DNA of 64,000 nt from Marinomonas agarivorans (GCA_002173415.2 NHNK02000005.1:122259-186258); one strand, 5' to 3'. Positions 52,802 through 64,000 are shown, counted from the stretch's first letter. The notes: generated from the letters alone by a model not told the origin. Numbers and translations: made by a program.

Positions 52802-54649
52802 CTAATCGTCCAACATAGTTAAGTCACGCACAGCACCTTTATCGGCGCTGGTGGCAAAGTGAGCATACACTTTCAGTGACGGCAATACTTGTCTGGCACG
52901 AGGCTTGGTTGGCTTCCAAGCCTGTTTGCCCTTTGCGTCCATCGCGGTACGGCGAGCAGCCAGCTCTTCATCAGACAATAAAACGTTAATACTCCTATTT
53001 GGAATATCAATGCGAATAATGTCGCCAGCTTCAACCAAACCAATGGCGCCACCGGATGCCGCTTCAGGAGAAACATGGCCAATTGATAGGCCAGACGTAC
53101 CACCAGAAAAACGACCATCCGTTAAAAGAGCACAGGTTTTACCAAGCCCTTTGGATTTTATGTAAGACGTTGGGTAAAGCATTTCTTGCATGCCTGGGCC
53201 ACCTTTAGGGCCTTCATAGCGAACAATCACGACATCACCACTTTTTACTTTGTCTTCCAAAATATTACTAACGGCCTCATCTTGAGATTCGGCAATATGT
53301 GCAGGACCTTCAAACACAAGGCAAGACTCATCAACACCAGCGCTTTTCACAACACAACCATCAACGGCAATATTGCCATATAACACCGCTAAGCCCCCTT
53401 CAAGCGAGAAAGCATTCTCTAGTGAACGAATACAGCCATTTTCGCGATCGCCATCTAGGGAAGGCCAGCGTGTTGCCTGACTGAATGCGGTTTGTGTTGG
53501 AATACCAGCAGGACCTGCTTTGTAGAATTCAACTACTTCTGGTGAAGGTGCGCGCATAATGTCCCACTTTTCTAATGCCTCAGACATGGTTTTAGAATGT
53601 ACGGTATGCACTTCAGAATGCAGTACGCCAGCACGATCTAATTCGCCTAGTAAGGCAAATATACCGCCAGCTCTATGGACATCTTCAATGTGATAATTCG
53701 GTGTATTGGGTGCAACTTTACAAAGTTGTGGGATGTTACGCGACAGACGATCAATGTCTTTCATGGTGAAATCTACACCCGCTTCCTTGGCAATGGCCAA
53801 CAAGTGTAAAATGGTATTAGATGAGCCGCCCATGGCGATGTCTAGCATCATGGCATTTTCAAACGCCTTGAAAGAACCGATGGCACGTGGTGCCCAATGG
53901 GCTTCATCTTGTTCATAGAAACGCTTGGTGATGTCAACGATACGTTTACCGGCTTCTTCAAACAAACGACGACGATCCGCATGAGTCGCAAGTGTTGTGC
54001 CATTACCGGGTAGACTTAACCCTAGTGCTTCTGTCAAACAGTTCATGGAGTTAGCTGTGAACATCCCAGAGCAAGAACCACACGTAGGACAAGCTGAACG
54101 TTCATATTCAGCAACTTTTTCGTCGCTGGCAGTAGGGTCAACCGCAATGACCATGGCATCAACCAAATCCAAGTTATGATCCGCTAATTTGGTTTTGCCT
54201 GCTTCCATTGGGCCACCCGAAACAAAAATAACAGGGATATTCAAACGCATTGCTGCCATTAACATCCCAGGGGTGATTTTGTCACAGTTGGAAATACAGA
54301 CTAATGCATCTGCACAATGGGCATTCACCATATATTCAACGGAATCAGCGATAAGATCACGAGAAGGGAGGCTATACAGCATGCCATCGTGTCCCATTGC
54401 AATACCATCATCGACGGCGATGGTATTAAACTCTTTGGCGACACCACCTGCTTTTTCAATTTCACGGGCGACCAGCTGCCCCATATCTTTAAGATGTACG
54501 TGACCAGGTACAAATTGCGTAAAAGAGTTAGCAACAGCAATGATGGGTTTATGAAAATCTTCATCTGTCATTCCAGTTGCGCGCCATAAAGCGCGAGCCC
54601 CAGCCATATTACGGCCAGAGGTCGTTGTTTTTGAACGATATACAGGCAT
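52802..54649 (-). CDS. ilvD: dihydroxy-acid dehydratase
   Basis: IlvD dehydrates dihydroxyacids in valine and isoleucine synthesis using an iron-sulfur cluster. The 615-residue protein shows the ligand stretches [11 protein letters not shown] near 122-132 and [19 protein letters not shown] near 194-212, and the C-terminal [22 protein letters not shown]. It stands alone between a terminator and the EAL-HDOD gene. Confidence 0.97.
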   Translation of the reverse strand: MPVYRSKTTTSGRNMAGARALWRATGMTDEDFHKPIIAVANSFTQFVPGHVHLKDMGQLVAREIEKAGGVAKEFNTIAVDDGIAMGHDGMLYSLPSRDLIADSVEYMVNAHCADALVCISNCDKITPGMLMAAMRLNIPVIFVSGGPMEAGKTKLADHNLDLVDAMVIAVDPTASDEKVAEYERSACPTCGSCSGMFTANSMNCLTEALGLSLPGNGTTLATHADRRRLFEEAGKRIVDITKRFYEQDEAHWAPRAIGSFKAFENAMMLDIAMGGSSNTILHLLAIAKEAGVDFTMKDIDRLSRNIPQLCKVAPNTPNYHIEDVHRAGGIFALLGELDRAGVLHSEVHTVHSKTMSEALEKWDIMRAPSPEVVEFYKAGPAGIPTQTAFSQATRWPSLDGDRENGCIRSLENAFSLEGGLAVLYGNIAVDGCVVKSAGVDESCLVFEGPAHIAESQDEAVSNILEDKVKSGDVVIVRYEGPKGGPGMQEMLYPTSYIKSKGLGKTCALLTDGRFSGGTSGLSIGHVSPEAASGGAIGLVEAGDIIRIDIPNRSINVLLSDEELAARRTAMDAKGKQAWKPTKPRARQVLPSLKVYAHFATSADKGAVRDLTMLDD

Positions 54650-54936
54650 TCTTGCTCCACACTAGACGGTTGTATTATTTTAGTACAACATGTTATCAAT
54701 TTTATTTGTAACACCCAATGGCAATTTTTTAAGAATGGGTCAACACTTACAAACAATATACGTACTCTTGCATATCAAGGATAACATGACATTCCTTCAT
54801 TAAGCTGTTGTTAAAGCAGAGACGTTGTAGACAAAGCAAGGATACACAAGAAGAAAAGTAATCATGCCTATTCATGGAAAGTTTGTACTTAGAGCTTTTC
54901 TATTCAGGTTAAGGTCATTCATATGAAGGTTAGAGG

Positions 54937-56154
54937 ATGGATAATAAGTTTAATATAGATACCACAGTTGCATTGGCTCGACAGCCGATCTTAAATGCTC
55001 AGCAATCTATATGGGCTTATGAATTGTTTTATCGTGCAAGCAGCCATGCCATTGATGCAGAAATTTATGACGGTTCAAGTGCTACCGCCCAAGTAATTAG
55101 TACCAGCTTACTTGAAATTGGTATTGATAACTTAATAGGTAATAAAAAAGCCTTTATTAACTTTCCTCGTCACTATCTGCTCGATCCTGCGAACGTCCCT
55201 ATTACAAAAGATCAAGTTATTGTTGAGGTGTTAAATAACTCTGAATTTGATCCAGTTCTGCTTGAAGCATTACAAAAATGGCAAGATTTAGGGTATGAAA
55301 TTTCATTAGATAATTTCTCCTTCAACACAAAACTCACACCTTTCCTAGCCTTGGCTGATTATGTGAAGCTAGATTTGGTGGAGCTGGGTTATGAAAAGTT
55401 GATGGAACAAGTCGAAATATTAAGAGATTTTGAGGTAAAGATCATTGTAGAGAAAATAGAAGCATGGGACGAATTCGACTTCTGTCGGAAACTGGATGTG
55501 GATTACTTTCAAGGTTACTTCTTTTCTCAGCCGCAAACGATTTCTCGCAAGGCCGTTAGAGTCAACAATATGACTTTGTTGCAGGTGATGGGGAAACTGT
55601 TAAATCTGGACGATTTTTCTGTCAAAGAATTGGATGACATTATCAGTCAAGATGTAGGCTTAGTACACAAATTACTAAAATATTTGAACTCACCTGTAAC
55701 AGGATTGGTCGCGACAGTTGATACTGTTCAGTTAGCCATAGTGCTAATTGGCGCTCAACAGTTGAAATCATTAACGAATCTATTGCTCATGTCAGAAATG
55801 GTGGGCGATAGGGAGTCTCTGCTGAAGGAAGTTTTAATTCGCTCCAAGCATGCTGAGCTATTTGCAGTGAGAATGGGCTATGCTAATACAGACAAGTACT
55901 TTTTAGCCGGTATGTTGTCAATGATCGATGTCTGTATGGGACTTGATTTGATTGAGGTGCTCGAAGCGTTACCACTGCCTACAGAGCTAGCGAATGCGAT
56001 TTTAAACCGTAGCGGTAAAATAGGTGCAACACTTAATCAGGTGGAACAGTATGCAAAAGGAGGACTGATTGCTGATGAAGACACCATCATTGCTCTAAAA
56101 GAAAGCTACATTGAAGCCGTTATCTGGAGTGATCAACTGTGTAGCGCTATCTAG
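54937..56154 (+). CDS. EAL-HDOD protein, degenerate EAL
   Basis: This 405-residue protein joins an EAL-like domain (about 10-195) to an HDOD domain (about 200-390). The EAL motif position reads YELFYR near 27-32 and other catalytic Glu/Asp sites are missing, so c-di-GMP hydrolysis is unlikely. The family (YuxH/CdgJ type) acts in motility or stress signalling. It is the second HDOD protein of the window and precedes the CsrB-like RNA region. Confidence 0.9.
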   Translation: MDNKFNIDTTVALARQPILNAQQSIWAYELFYRASSHAIDAEIYDGSSATAQVISTSLLEIGIDNLIGNKKAFINFPRHYLLDPANVPITKDQVIVEVLNNSEFDPVLLEALQKWQDLGYEISLDNFSFNTKLTPFLALADYVKLDLVELGYEKLMEQVEILRDFEVKIIVEKIEAWDEFDFCRKLDVDYFQGYFFSQPQTISRKAVRVNNMTLLQVMGKLLNLDDFSVKELDDIISQDVGLVHKLLKYLNSPVTGLVATVDTVQLAIVLIGAQQLKSLTNLLLMSEMVGDRESLLKEVLIRSKHAELFAVRMGYANTDKYFLAGMLSMIDVCMGLDLIEVLEALPLPTELANAILNRSGKIGATLNQVEQYAKGGLIADEDTIIALKESYIEAVIWSDQLCSAI

Positions 56155-56489
56155 TTTTTACGCTATATCTCAAACTGAAAATACAGCGGTACTAATTACA
56201 TTTAAAAAGTAACCTGTTTGACTCAGTTGTCCCAAAAAATACTATTGGTCGCGCTAAGAAAGAACGTCTATTCGCAATTTTATTTGTCTTGCAAATAAAA
56301 AATTTATCTTTTTTTCGTTTATTTGTACGAAATCTCTGACAAACGTGTAAGAGATTTCTTTTTGTTGTGTAAGCATCTGTTAATTAAATCTGTAATTTAT
56401 AGATAAGTATATGATTTTAAAGAGTAAAATAATTTCTTAGTAGAAGTTTTGAACTATTGAAACTCTATGTGGAAGTGGTAAATTGATCT
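56155..56489. other. intergenic region with regulatory sites for the sRNA
   Basis: This AT-rich region contains no supported gene. It holds a GacA-type box (56346-56363), a further TGTAAG (56368-56373), and a possible sRNA promoter with TTGAAA near 56457 and TAAATT near 56479. Confidence 0.6.
56346..56363 (+). promoter_or_regulatory. candidate GacA/UvrY upstream activating site
   Basis: TGTAAG, six bases, then CTTTTT partly matches the TGTAAG-N6-CTTACA consensus. It lies about 130-145 bases before the predicted sRNA start, near the spacing seen at Pseudomonas rsm promoters. Confidence 0.55.
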
Positions 56490-56490
56490 C

Positions 56491-56752
56491 ATCCAGACGG
56501 AACTCAAGGAAGAGTTTGAAGCAGGGATTGCTGTGGTACGGGATGTGCCGATGTCTTAAGACTAGATCAAAGGAAATGATCTGTCGAAAGGAATCTAAAA
56601 AATGGATTTACACCAACATACATATTAGTAAGTTGGCAAACTAGGAGCGTTTGGATTATTACGGATGATGGTGAAATGGATTTTCAGCTCACTGGAAGAG
56701 TCACTGACAGGGTGTTGGTGATAAATAGGGCGGCGTCTAGCCGCCCTTTTTT
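56491..56752 (+). ncRNA. CsrB/RsmZ-type small RNA (CsrA sponge)
   Basis: About 260 bases carry at least 12 GGA triplets, several as AGGA, ACGGA or TGGA in apparent loops, far above chance. The region ends in GGGCGGC/GCCGCCC with a six-T tract (56728-56752). CsrB/RsmZ RNAs titrate CsrA/RsmA by such motifs. The position beside fdxA matches Pseudomonas, where rsmZ lies between fdxA and rpoS. No open frame accounts for it. The 5' end is estimated from a -10-like TAAATT. Family identity is strong inference; no alignment was run. Confidence 0.75.
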
Positions 56753-56849
56753 GTGCGTGTTTTCTATTGATAAGCTTGCTTATTATTTTATCTATAGCCT
56801 TTCTTACTTGTAGCCAAACAACCTAAATAAGTGGAACCTAGTGATATCC

Positions 56850-57173
56850 TTACTGCTCTAAGAACTCAAGTTTATCAGCGACGCCATCCCAAGTTTCTGC
56901 ATCTGGCAACGCGTCTTTTTTCTCTGAAATATTTGGCCATACCAATGATAAATCTTTATTTAACTCTACAAAAACTTCCTGTTCTTCAGGTAATTCATCT
57001 TCAGAAAAAATCGCATTTGCAGGACATTCTGGTTCACACAAAGCACAGTCAATGCATTCATCCGGATGGATAACTAGAAAGTTGGGACCTTCGTAAAAAC
57101 AATCAACAGGGCACACTTCCACGCAGTCAGTGTACTTACAACGAATACAGTTGTCGGTAACGATAAAAGCCAT
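56850..57173 (-). CDS. fdxA: seven-iron ferredoxin FdxA
   Basis: The 107-residue protein carries [3Fe-4S] and [4Fe-4S] cluster cysteines in [17 protein letters not shown] (9-25) and [11 protein letters not shown] (40-50), the pattern of Azotobacter-type ferredoxin I. It transfers electrons in the cytosol. It sits between the sRNA and mutS, as in Pseudomonas. Confidence 0.95.
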   Translation of the reverse strand: MAFIVTDNCIRCKYTDCVEVCPVDCFYEGPNFLVIHPDECIDCALCEPECPANAIFSEDELPEEQEVFVELNKDLSLVWPNISEKKDALPDAETWDGVADKLEFLEQ

Positions 57174-57371
57174 TTAAAAACCTCTTAAAAGTAATGATGA
57201 TAGAAATCATCTAATATTTTTAGCCTAATGTAATGTTAACTATTTTAGTTGCTAACTTTGTTTGTCGGCAAGATAAATAATCCTCTGCTGAGGATGTGCT
57301 ATTACAGTCGTGCTTTTTTAATAAAACCACTGCAGGTAATTGATCTGCTCTTCTACTGAAAAAAGCAAAAA

Positions 57372-60014
57372 TCAGATCAGTTTTTTTAGTTCGTAAAGAA
57401 GATTAATCGCTTCTCTAGGTGTTACCTGATCAACATCAACTTCACTAAGAGTGTTGCGCATTTCCTGTTCGAAAGAATCCGCAAACATATCTGCTTGCAT
57501 AGGTTGATCCATTGTAGGGTTTGAAGATGAATACCTTGGTGATATAGCCTCTTCTACTCTTGTTGTGACCGAATGAGAGATTTCGACTGCGCTTTCTTCA
57601 GTACTGTCTTCCAGTTCTGCTAATTTGCTTTTGGCCGAGTTAATGACACTTTTTGGCACGCCAGCTAATTGTGCGACCTGCAAACCATAACTTTGACTAG
57701 CGGCACCTTCATGCACTTTATGTAAAAAGACAATTGAATCTTCATATTCTGTTGCAGTGAGATGAACATTGGTGGCATTGACTAATGAGTCTGCCAACAG
57801 GGTTAATTCGAAATAGTGTGTGGCAAATAATACCTTACATTGAATTTGATTTGCCAAATGATCGACGGCTGACCAAGCTAATGATAATCCGTCAAATGTG
57901 CTCGTACCCCGACCAACTTCATCCATCAACACCAGACTTTTAGACGTCGCATTATTTAAAATATTGGCTGTTTCTGTCATCTCTACCATAAAGGTTGATC
58001 GTCCGCCGGCTAAATCATCAGATGACCCCATACGAGTAAATATTCGGTCAACTAATGATATCGTGGCGGTTTTAGCAGGCACAAAGCAGCCAGTATGAGA
58101 AAGTAAAGTAATCAATGCTACTTGTCGCATATAGGTCGATTTACCGCCCATGTTTGGACCAGTAATCATCAACAATGAACGTTTATCATGCATAACAAGA
58201 TCGTTAGGCACAAAAGGTTCTGCAATTACCGACTCAACCACAGGATGACGGCCTTCAACGATATCTATGGTGCTGTCATTTTGCACAAGTGGGCGCACAT
58301 AATGGTGACGATCAGCACGCTCAGCAAAGTTAGTTAATACATCCAATTCTGCCAAGGCTTGACTGCTCGTTTGCAATTCAAAAAGTTGGGTGTTGATCGT
58401 CGCCAATAATTTATCGTATAGCACTTTTTCACGGGCCAATGCTTTGGATTTTGCACTAAGAGCCTTGTCTTCGAATTCTTTTAATTCTGGGGTGATAAAG
58501 CGTTCAGCATTTTTTAATGTTTGTCGACGAACGTAATCAACTGGAGCGAGATCAGACTGTAGACGACTAATTTCAATGTAATAACCGTGTACTCGATTAA
58601 AACCAACTTTCAGGGAACTAATCCCCGTTTTTTCTTTTTCTCGGCTTTCTAGTTCTGCTAAAAAATCAGTGGCATTAGAAGAGAGCGCTTTTAGTTCATC
58701 CAGTTCAGAGTCATAACCTGTTGCAAAGATTCCTCCGTCACGAACTACGGATGGAGGATTGTCGACAATAGCTAAGGTAAGTTCTTCTGTTAGCTCTGGT
58801 AATTCAGTTAGATTACGATTTAGTGCTGTTAATAATGCACTATCAAATAAAGTAAGTTGTGACTTAATAGCTGGAATACGATCTAATGTCAGACGTAGTC
58901 GCAATAAATCTCGTGGTCGAGCAGAGCCCAAAGCGACGCGTGTTAAAATACGTTCCACATCGCCAACATCTTTCAACTCTTCTTTAACCGCTTCATAAGC
59001 ATAATTAGTCAATAAACTTTGTACTGCATCTTGACGACTATTAATTTTATCCAGATTGCGGCATGGCTGATGCAACCAACGTTTTAACAATCGGCTTCCC
59101 ATCGGAGTCGCACAGCGATCTAAAACTGAAATTAGCGTGTTACTTGTATTGCCAGATAAATTAATGTCTATTTCAAGGTTACGACGAGTTGCTGCATCGA
59201 TCTGCACACTGTCATCACGTTGCTCTAAAATTAAAGACTGAATGTGAGGAAGGGATGTGCGTTGAGTGTCTTTTGCGTATTGCAATAAGGCACCCGCTGC
59301 GGCAACCGCAGCAGACAAATCTTCACAACCAAAACCGCTTAAATCTTTTGTGGTAAATTGTTGAATCAGTTGCCGATAACAAGACTCATAATCGAAATGC
59401 CAAGGGCCAAGTTCACGTACCCCTTTCTCTAGAGTGATTAAATGACGAGAAGGAAAGTCCTCTGCGAGTAATATTTCAGTAGGAGCAAGACGGTGTAGCT
59501 CATTTATAAATGCTTCATCACCTTCCACTTCAAAAACAGAGAAACGGCCACTGGCCATATCAAGGTAAGAGAAACCATATAAATTGCCTGCTTTACTTTG
59601 GTGTTGAGCAAGCGATACCAATAAATTCTCTTTACGTTCATCAAGAAACGCTTCGTCACTTAGTGTGCCTGGAGTAACAATACGAGCTACTTGACGATCA
59701 ACAGGGCCTTTACTGTTAGCAGGGTCACCAACTTGTTCACAAACAACAATGGATTCCCCCATACGTACTAAACGAGCGATGTAGTTTTCGGCGGCATGAA
59801 ATGGAATCCCCGCCATAGGAATCGGCTGTCCACCTGAATGGCCTCTGGCTGTTAAGGTTATATCGAGCAAATGAGCCGCTTTTTTTGCATCATCATAAAA
59901 GAGCTCGTAAAAGTCACCCATGCGATAAAACAAGAGTTCTTTGGGATGTTTTGACTTCAGCCCAAAATATTGGCGCATCATAGGGGTATGTTGCTCGTTA
60001 GCTACTTGACTCAT
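57372..60014 (-). CDS. mutS: DNA mismatch repair protein MutS
   Basis: MutS recognises mismatches and recruits MutL. The 880-residue protein has the mismatch-probing Phe-x-Glu in [13 protein letters not shown] near 31-43, and the ATPase with Walker [16 protein letters not shown] near 616-630 and Walker [17 protein letters not shown] near 700. A disordered stretch near 800-855 precedes the C-terminal dimerisation helices. It is divergent from pncC. Confidence 0.97.
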   Translation of the reverse strand: MSQVANEQHTPMMRQYFGLKSKHPKELLFYRMGDFYELFYDDAKKAAHLLDITLTARGHSGGQPIPMAGIPFHAAENYIARLVRMGESIVVCEQVGDPANSKGPVDRQVARIVTPGTLSDEAFLDERKENLLVSLAQHQSKAGNLYGFSYLDMASGRFSVFEVEGDEAFINELHRLAPTEILLAEDFPSRHLITLEKGVRELGPWHFDYESCYRQLIQQFTTKDLSGFGCEDLSAAVAAAGALLQYAKDTQRTSLPHIQSLILEQRDDSVQIDAATRRNLEIDINLSGNTSNTLISVLDRCATPMGSRLLKRWLHQPCRNLDKINSRQDAVQSLLTNYAYEAVKEELKDVGDVERILTRVALGSARPRDLLRLRLTLDRIPAIKSQLTLFDSALLTALNRNLTELPELTEELTLAIVDNPPSVVRDGGIFATGYDSELDELKALSSNATDFLAELESREKEKTGISSLKVGFNRVHGYYIEISRLQSDLAPVDYVRRQTLKNAERFITPELKEFEDKALSAKSKALAREKVLYDKLLATINTQLFELQTSSQALAELDVLTNFAERADRHHYVRPLVQNDSTIDIVEGRHPVVESVIAEPFVPNDLVMHDKRSLLMITGPNMGGKSTYMRQVALITLLSHTGCFVPAKTATISLVDRIFTRMGSSDDLAGGRSTFMVEMTETANILNNATSKSLVLMDEVGRGTSTFDGLSLAWSAVDHLANQIQCKVLFATHYFELTLLADSLVNATNVHLTATEYEDSIVFLHKVHEGAASQSYGLQVAQLAGVPKSVINSAKSKLAELEDSTEESAVEISHSVTTRVEEAISPRYSSSNPTMDQPMQADMFADSFEQEMRNTLSEVDVDQVTPREAINLLYELKKLI

Positions 60015-60093
60015 TCTTAATTACTCGATTGTTATCCCTGAAATAGGTCGCTATTCTACGGTAAAAGTGCATTCGTTTTAAGGTGTTAGAAAG

Positions 60094-60591
60094 ATGAATT
60101 TGACTCAAAAAATTGCTCAAACAGCAGAACAAATTGGACAGAAACTGAGTGAAACAGAAGAGATGCTCATTACTGCTGAATCATGTACAGGAGGCTTGAT
60201 TGGTGCTACTTGTACCGAGATCGCTGGCAGTTCACAGTGGTTTTATGGTGGCATCATCAGTTATGACAATGAAGCTAAAAAGCGCTTGTTACAAGTGAAA
60301 GAAAAGACATTAATCAGCGAAGGAGCTGTTTCTACTGCGACAGTCGAGCAAATGTGCCAAGGTGCCTTACAACACGGTGGCGATATTAGTATTGCCGTTA
60401 GTGGTATTGCTGGCCCAGCAGGAGGAAGTATTGAGAAGCCCGTTGGCACAGTTGTTATCGGTTGTATGCATAAAAATGTGGAACCGAAAGTAGCAACATT
60501 TCACTTTGACGGCGATCGCCTACAGATTAGACAACAAGCCGTATTCAAAGCGCTAGAAATGGTACTTACACTCCTCGAGAATAGGAAATAA
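60094..60591 (+). CDS. pncC: nicotinamide-nucleotide amidohydrolase PncC (CinA C-terminal)
   Basis: The 165-residue protein is a stand-alone CinA C-terminal domain. [21 protein letters not shown], split at residue 30-50, holds the catalytic Ser/Thr region, and [19 protein letters not shown] follows. PncC deamidates nicotinamide mononucleotide for NAD recycling. It lies directly before recA, the common order. Its stop is six bases before the recA LexA box. Confidence 0.93.
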   Translation: MNLTQKIAQTAEQIGQKLSETEEMLITAESCTGGLIGATCTEIAGSSQWFYGGIISYDNEAKKRLLQVKEKTLISEGAVSTATVEQMCQGALQHGGDISIAVSGIAGPAGGSIEKPVGTVVIGCMHKNVEPKVATFHFDGDRLQIRQQAVFKALEMVLTLLENRK

Positions 60592-60595
60592 TTTA

Positions 60596-60615
60596 TACTG
60601 TTTTTTTATACAGTA
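60596..60615 (+). promoter_or_regulatory. LexA (SOS) box of recA
   Basis: TACTGTTTTTTTATACAGTA contains CTGT-N8-ACAG, the LexA consensus, about 80 bases before the recA start. Confidence 0.93.
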
Positions 60616-60689
60616 TTTTCTTGAAGTTGAAGAAAAAGCAAGGTAAAGTTATTGCCAACAAGTTTAGTTCACAGAAAAAAGGTTTTCAC

Positions 60690-61733
60690 ATGTCAACAGC
60701 AGACAACAAGAAAAAAGCATTAGAGGCCGCGCTTTCCCAAATTGAGCGTCAATTCGGTAAAGGTGCCATCATGAAGATGGGAGAAGGCGCAAAACTGGAT
60801 ATTGAAACAGTATCTACTGGCTCATTAGGATTAGATATTGCACTTGGTGCTGGTGGTTTGCCTTACGGTCGTATTTGCGAAATTTATGGGCCTGAATCTT
60901 CTGGTAAAACAACCCTGACATTAAGTGTTATTGCTGAAGCACAAAAACAAGGTAAGACTTGTGCTTTTGTTGATGCTGAGCATGCTCTTGATCCTCAGTA
61001 CGCAGAAAAATTGGGAGTGAATATTGGAGAGTTATTGGTGTCTCAACCAGACACTGGAGAACAAGCTCTTGAGATAGTTGACATGCTCGTTCGCTCTAAT
61101 AGTGTTGATATTATTATTGTTGACTCAGTTGCCGCATTGGTTCCTAAATCTGAGATTGAAGGGGAAATGGGTGACTCGTCTGTCGGTGTACAAGCTCGTT
61201 TACTTTCTCAAGCAATGCGTAAGCTAACTGGCTCGATAAAAAGTGCTAACTGCTTAGTTGTTTTTATCAACCAAATTCGAATGAAAATTGGTGTCATGTT
61301 CGGCTCGCCAGAAACCACAACAGGTGGTAACGCACTGAAATTTTATTCTTCTGTACGTTTAGATATTCGTCGTATTGGTTCAGTGAAGCAAGGCGATGAA
61401 GTCGTCGGGAATGAAACCCGTGTAAAAGTTGTAAAAAACAAAATAGCACCGCCATTTAAGCAAGCTGAATTTCAAATTATGTATGGTGCGGGTATTTACC
61501 GCATGGGTGAGATCATTGATATTGGTGTTAAACAAGGTCTGGTTGATAAATCTGGTGCTTGGTACGCCTACAATGGCGATAAAATAGGACAAGGTAAAGC
61601 TAATGCCGCTCAATACCTGACGGATAATCCTGCAATTGCGCAAGAAATTGAAAGCAAAATTCGTGCTGAACTATTACCAAAAAACTTGCCTGCCACTGAA
61701 GAAGTTGAAGAAGCAGATCAACTTGAGCTCTAA
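60690..61733 (+). CDS. recA: recombinase RecA
   Basis: RecA drives homologous recombination and LexA cleavage. The 347-residue protein has Walker A GPESSGKT (67-74), the usual [15 protein letters not shown] start and an acidic C-terminus. The frame is open 23 codons further upstream, but ATG 60690 gives the normal start and has AAAAAAGG upstream. No recX follows; a coiled-coil gene lies 300 bases on. Confidence 0.98.
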   Translation: MSTADNKKKALEAALSQIERQFGKGAIMKMGEGAKLDIETVSTGSLGLDIALGAGGLPYGRICEIYGPESSGKTTLTLSVIAEAQKQGKTCAFVDAEHALDPQYAEKLGVNIGELLVSQPDTGEQALEIVDMLVRSNSVDIIIVDSVAALVPKSEIEGEMGDSSVGVQARLLSQAMRKLTGSIKSANCLVVFINQIRMKIGVMFGSPETTTGGNALKFYSSVRLDIRRIGSVKQGDEVVGNETRVKVVKNKIAPPFKQAEFQIMYGAGIYRMGEIIDIGVKQGLVDKSGAWYAYNGDKIGQGKANAAQYLTDNPAIAQEIESKIRAELLPKNLPATEEVEEADQLEL

Positions 61734-62039
61734 TGACATAACAACTTGATTGATAGTTAACTAAAAATAACAACTGAGAGTTTATTAATCGAGATGATAT
61801 TTATTAGTTGAGATTGAAGTCCTATAAATAAAGGGCAGAATATCCATAAAAACCGTTGCGAATAAAAAAACAACCATGACTCCTCACCTTAAGCCGCTTT
61901 TTTAATAGCGGCTTTTTTATTACTTTCTCAGGCTCTTTTCACTTGAATGAATAACATAAATCGCAATCACAACAGAATTTGATTATATTTTACAATGTAG
62001 TAATTAATTAGCCTTCAACTAGACAGATAATGGAAAACT
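61734..62039. other. intergenic region after recA
   Basis: This AT-rich gap holds the recA terminator at 61891-61918. No recX gene or small RNA was recognised. Confidence 0.5.
61891..61918 (+). terminator. terminator of recA
   Basis: AAGCCGCT and AGCGGCTT form an 8-bp stem with an eight-base loop, followed by a T tract. Confidence 0.9.
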
Positions 62040-63560
62040 ATGCATGTAATTTGGTTATTAGCAGCATTGTCTGCTTTATTGCTTATAATTCTATTAGTGT
62101 TATTAATGGCATATTTTCGTAATAAGACTTCTAACAAATCAGAAGAGCAAGATACGAAAACAAACTCTGCCGCATCTGATGCTGTCATAGCCACCTGTCT
62201 GCAAGAATTGCAACAACAGAAAAAGATAGTAGAGCAACTTATTATTGACTGTGATCCAGAAGACAAAAAGCGACTAATGCTGTTTGAGTGTTGGGCACTG
62301 TTCCTTGATGTGGAATACTCAATTATTTCCACACAAACTATTGATAGTGACATTGATACTGCGCTCGAAAAATTTGTTCCTCTGACTGAAGATGTTGGCT
62401 TCGCACAGTCAATGGATATATTAGTCAAACAGATAGCAGCTCAGAAAAAATTAGCTAGTAATGTGACGGCCGAAATTGAAGAAAAAAACAAAGTCCTTAA
62501 TCTCAAAACAGAAGCCACGGATCAATTAAACGCCAAACTAGAAAAATTACGTGCCGAACTGAATGAAGAAAATAGTCTTGATGAAGCGCTACTTGATATA
62601 CGTTTAGAACTATCAGAGCTTTGGCGCCTAGAAAGTCATGCAAAGGATCTTGTTGCCAAAGCGAAAGAAGAAAATCAAGCCCAATCTAACTATGACAAAC
62701 TCTTAGCAGCATTTGTAGAAGACTCGGAAATTGACGACATTCTTACACCTATCCAAGCTGAATCTCAAAGCAAACTAGAACAATTAAAAATGATGGCAGA
62801 TTATCAAAAAACTGTTATCGCCGAATTAAAAAATGCCATGAAAGATACTACTCATGAAAATGTAGCAAAAAGCTCTCTGAGCTACGATGTTGCATTAGCA
62901 AGACTGGAAAAAACCTTTGCAGATAAAAAAGATATTCTTCAAAAACTTGAAGCGAAATTGGATAGTTTACAGGCAATTAAGCAAAACTTAACGCTTGATT
63001 TTCAAAAACAAGATGCTTTAGTAATGGCAAAAGAGCTAGAACTGAATGCTCAACAAAATAACAGTCAAGAGCAAGAAAAAATGCAAGCGATACTTGCCCA
63101 GCAGCAAGCTAGTGTGCAGACAATGGAAGGCTTGCTAGACCAAGCACCATTATTGAAAGAGTCGGAAGAATTAATCAAACAGCAGACCAGCAAAATTAGC
63201 CAGATTAAAAAAATGATAGACGAATCAGAATTATTGGTTGAAGTTCTGGAGCAAGACTTAGACACGGAGCAAAAGCGTCAAGATGAATTGCAATCTCAAC
63301 TAGCAGATCTGTCTCAGTTAATTGTTAATACAGCAAATAACAATATCACCGATGATGAAATCAATGTATTGCAAGAAGAAAACAATGCATTAGCAGATGA
63401 AATTAACACGATGGAGAAAGAACTACTTTCTCACTCAGCGCCACCTGATGAAGAAATTATTAAGTTGAAAGAACACATAATCGAACTTGATGAAAAAATT
63501 ATAAAAGTGAAAGGTGAGTACGATCAAATGGAAGAAAAATATTTATCGGCTTTGTTATGA
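62040..63560 (+). CDS. membrane-anchored long coiled-coil protein
   Basis: The 506-residue protein has one N-terminal membrane segment (about 4-25, VIWLLAALSALLLIILLVLL) and a charged, largely alpha-helical remainder with several coiled coils (about 130-215, 290-345 and 370-500). A small globular part may lie around 60-115 (KRLMLFECWALFLDVEYSI). Low in Cys and Trp, it looks like a scaffold or spacer on the cytosolic or periplasmic side. No family was recognised. It sits where recX is often found after recA, but shows no RecX motif. Confidence 0.7.
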   Translation: MHVIWLLAALSALLLIILLVLLMAYFRNKTSNKSEEQDTKTNSAASDAVIATCLQELQQQKKIVEQLIIDCDPEDKKRLMLFECWALFLDVEYSIISTQTIDSDIDTALEKFVPLTEDVGFAQSMDILVKQIAAQKKLASNVTAEIEEKNKVLNLKTEATDQLNAKLEKLRAELNEENSLDEALLDIRLELSELWRLESHAKDLVAKAKEENQAQSNYDKLLAAFVEDSEIDDILTPIQAESQSKLEQLKMMADYQKTVIAELKNAMKDTTHENVAKSSLSYDVALARLEKTFADKKDILQKLEAKLDSLQAIKQNLTLDFQKQDALVMAKELELNAQQNNSQEQEKMQAILAQQQASVQTMEGLLDQAPLLKESEELIKQQTSKISQIKKMIDESELLVEVLEQDLDTEQKRQDELQSQLADLSQLIVNTANNNITDDEINVLQEENNALADEINTMEKELLSHSAPPDEEIIKLKEHIIELDEKIIKVKGEYDQMEEKYLSALL

Positions 63561-64000
63561 TTTAATGATTTTAGAAATTTTATAATATCAGTTCAATAGT
63601 AATACAAAAAGCAATATTAGGGCTCGTCCGCTTGTATAAAGTAATCTCAAAATTGCCAAAGAAGAGACTAAATTTCAAAGTTATGTAGAGAAATATCGAC
63701 ACTCTTTGGTGTATGGATAAGTTTGATATATAGATCAATTTGACGCATGGATAAGTTAGAAAACATGTTTAAGCATCTTTTCGTTTTCTGTGCTTTAACT
63801 TGTGTAAACTATGAGCTCGGTTTATTTTGTAAAGAACGTCGTTGGCCTGTACACAGATGCATGTTCAGGCAACTAAGTAGTCCCCCCTGAAAAACGCCCA
63901 ATACATTGAATTTAATAGGTTTTTGTAACATAGTGAGTACCAGAATCTTACGAAAAATCCCCCTTTAGGCCCAAAAAGTTGCAGAATCGGTAAGTTTTAT
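63561..64000. other. right-end region without a supported gene
   Basis: No intact gene was found in the last 440 bases. A minus-strand frame entering from beyond the window would read KLTDSATFWA before a stop at 63965-63967, but this is too short to support. No IS end or inverted repeat was confirmed. Confidence 0.5.

Noticed and set aside
63890-64000. Possible IS or gene end at the right edge
   Set aside because: Only 11 open codons reach the edge and no inverted repeat could be verified.

Overview
The window looks like chromosomal DNA of a marine gammaproteobacterium of the Oceanospirillales, most like Marinomonas. This is inferred from moderately AT-rich DNA, Pseudomonas-type gene orders (HAD-rppH-ptsP-lgt-thyA-folA; mutS-fdxA next to a CsrB/RsmZ-type RNA; zapA-ssrS-fau opposite prfB-lysS) and many typical gammaproteobacterial housekeeping genes. 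No rRNA, tRNA, phage, IS element or CRISPR array was seen.

Layout. 1-8.7 kb: an HDOD signalling protein, the 23S rRNA methyltransferase rlmI, a HAD phosphatase, and an rppH-ptsP-lgt-thyA-folA run. 8.7-12.5 kb: a LysR regulator divergent from an arginine/citrulline pair (astA, ctlX-like), then yjbQ. 12.5-24 kb: a small periplasmic protein, a secreted transglutaminase-like protein, a VOC protein with a basic tail, recQ, srkA, an ABC exporter, fdhD, yqaA and a SPOR-type lipoprotein. 24-31.7 kb: a DUF2239-MATE operon behind a long inverted repeat, fau, 6S RNA, zapA, prfB with its programmed frameshift, lysS and hisC.

31.9-37 kb is an accessory island of small genes: a Phd-type antitoxin with only a stub of its ParE toxin, an intact ccdAB pair, a DM13 protein, OsmC, GNAT, orphan small genes and an intact brnTA pair. 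Short duplicated scars lie inside it and near its ends. A lipoprotein with an internal duplication follows.

37.8-47.96 kb is the most unusual region. Seven genes on the minus strand, closely spaced or overlapping, form one apparent operon: Set-like MFS transporter, GT2/7C glycosyltransferase, GH9 exo-glucosaminidase-like hydrolase, radical SAM protein with four extra cysteines, PIG-L deacetylase, GH3 beta-glucosidase-like enzyme and an FMO-like oxidase. A 26-bp palindrome lies just before the first gene and six perfect 8-bp repeats sit before the deacetylase. No known pathway with this exact set was recognised. It could make and export an amino-sugar glycoside, or take one apart.

48-64 kb: an EamA transporter divergent from a MocR-type regulator, a PAS protein with a degenerate GGDEF domain, rlmJ, ilvD, a degenerate EAL-HDOD protein, a CsrB/RsmZ-like RNA with an upstream GacA-type box, fdxA, mutS, pncC, recA with a LexA box, and a long membrane-anchored coiled-coil protein. 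The last 440 bases hold no gene that could be supported.
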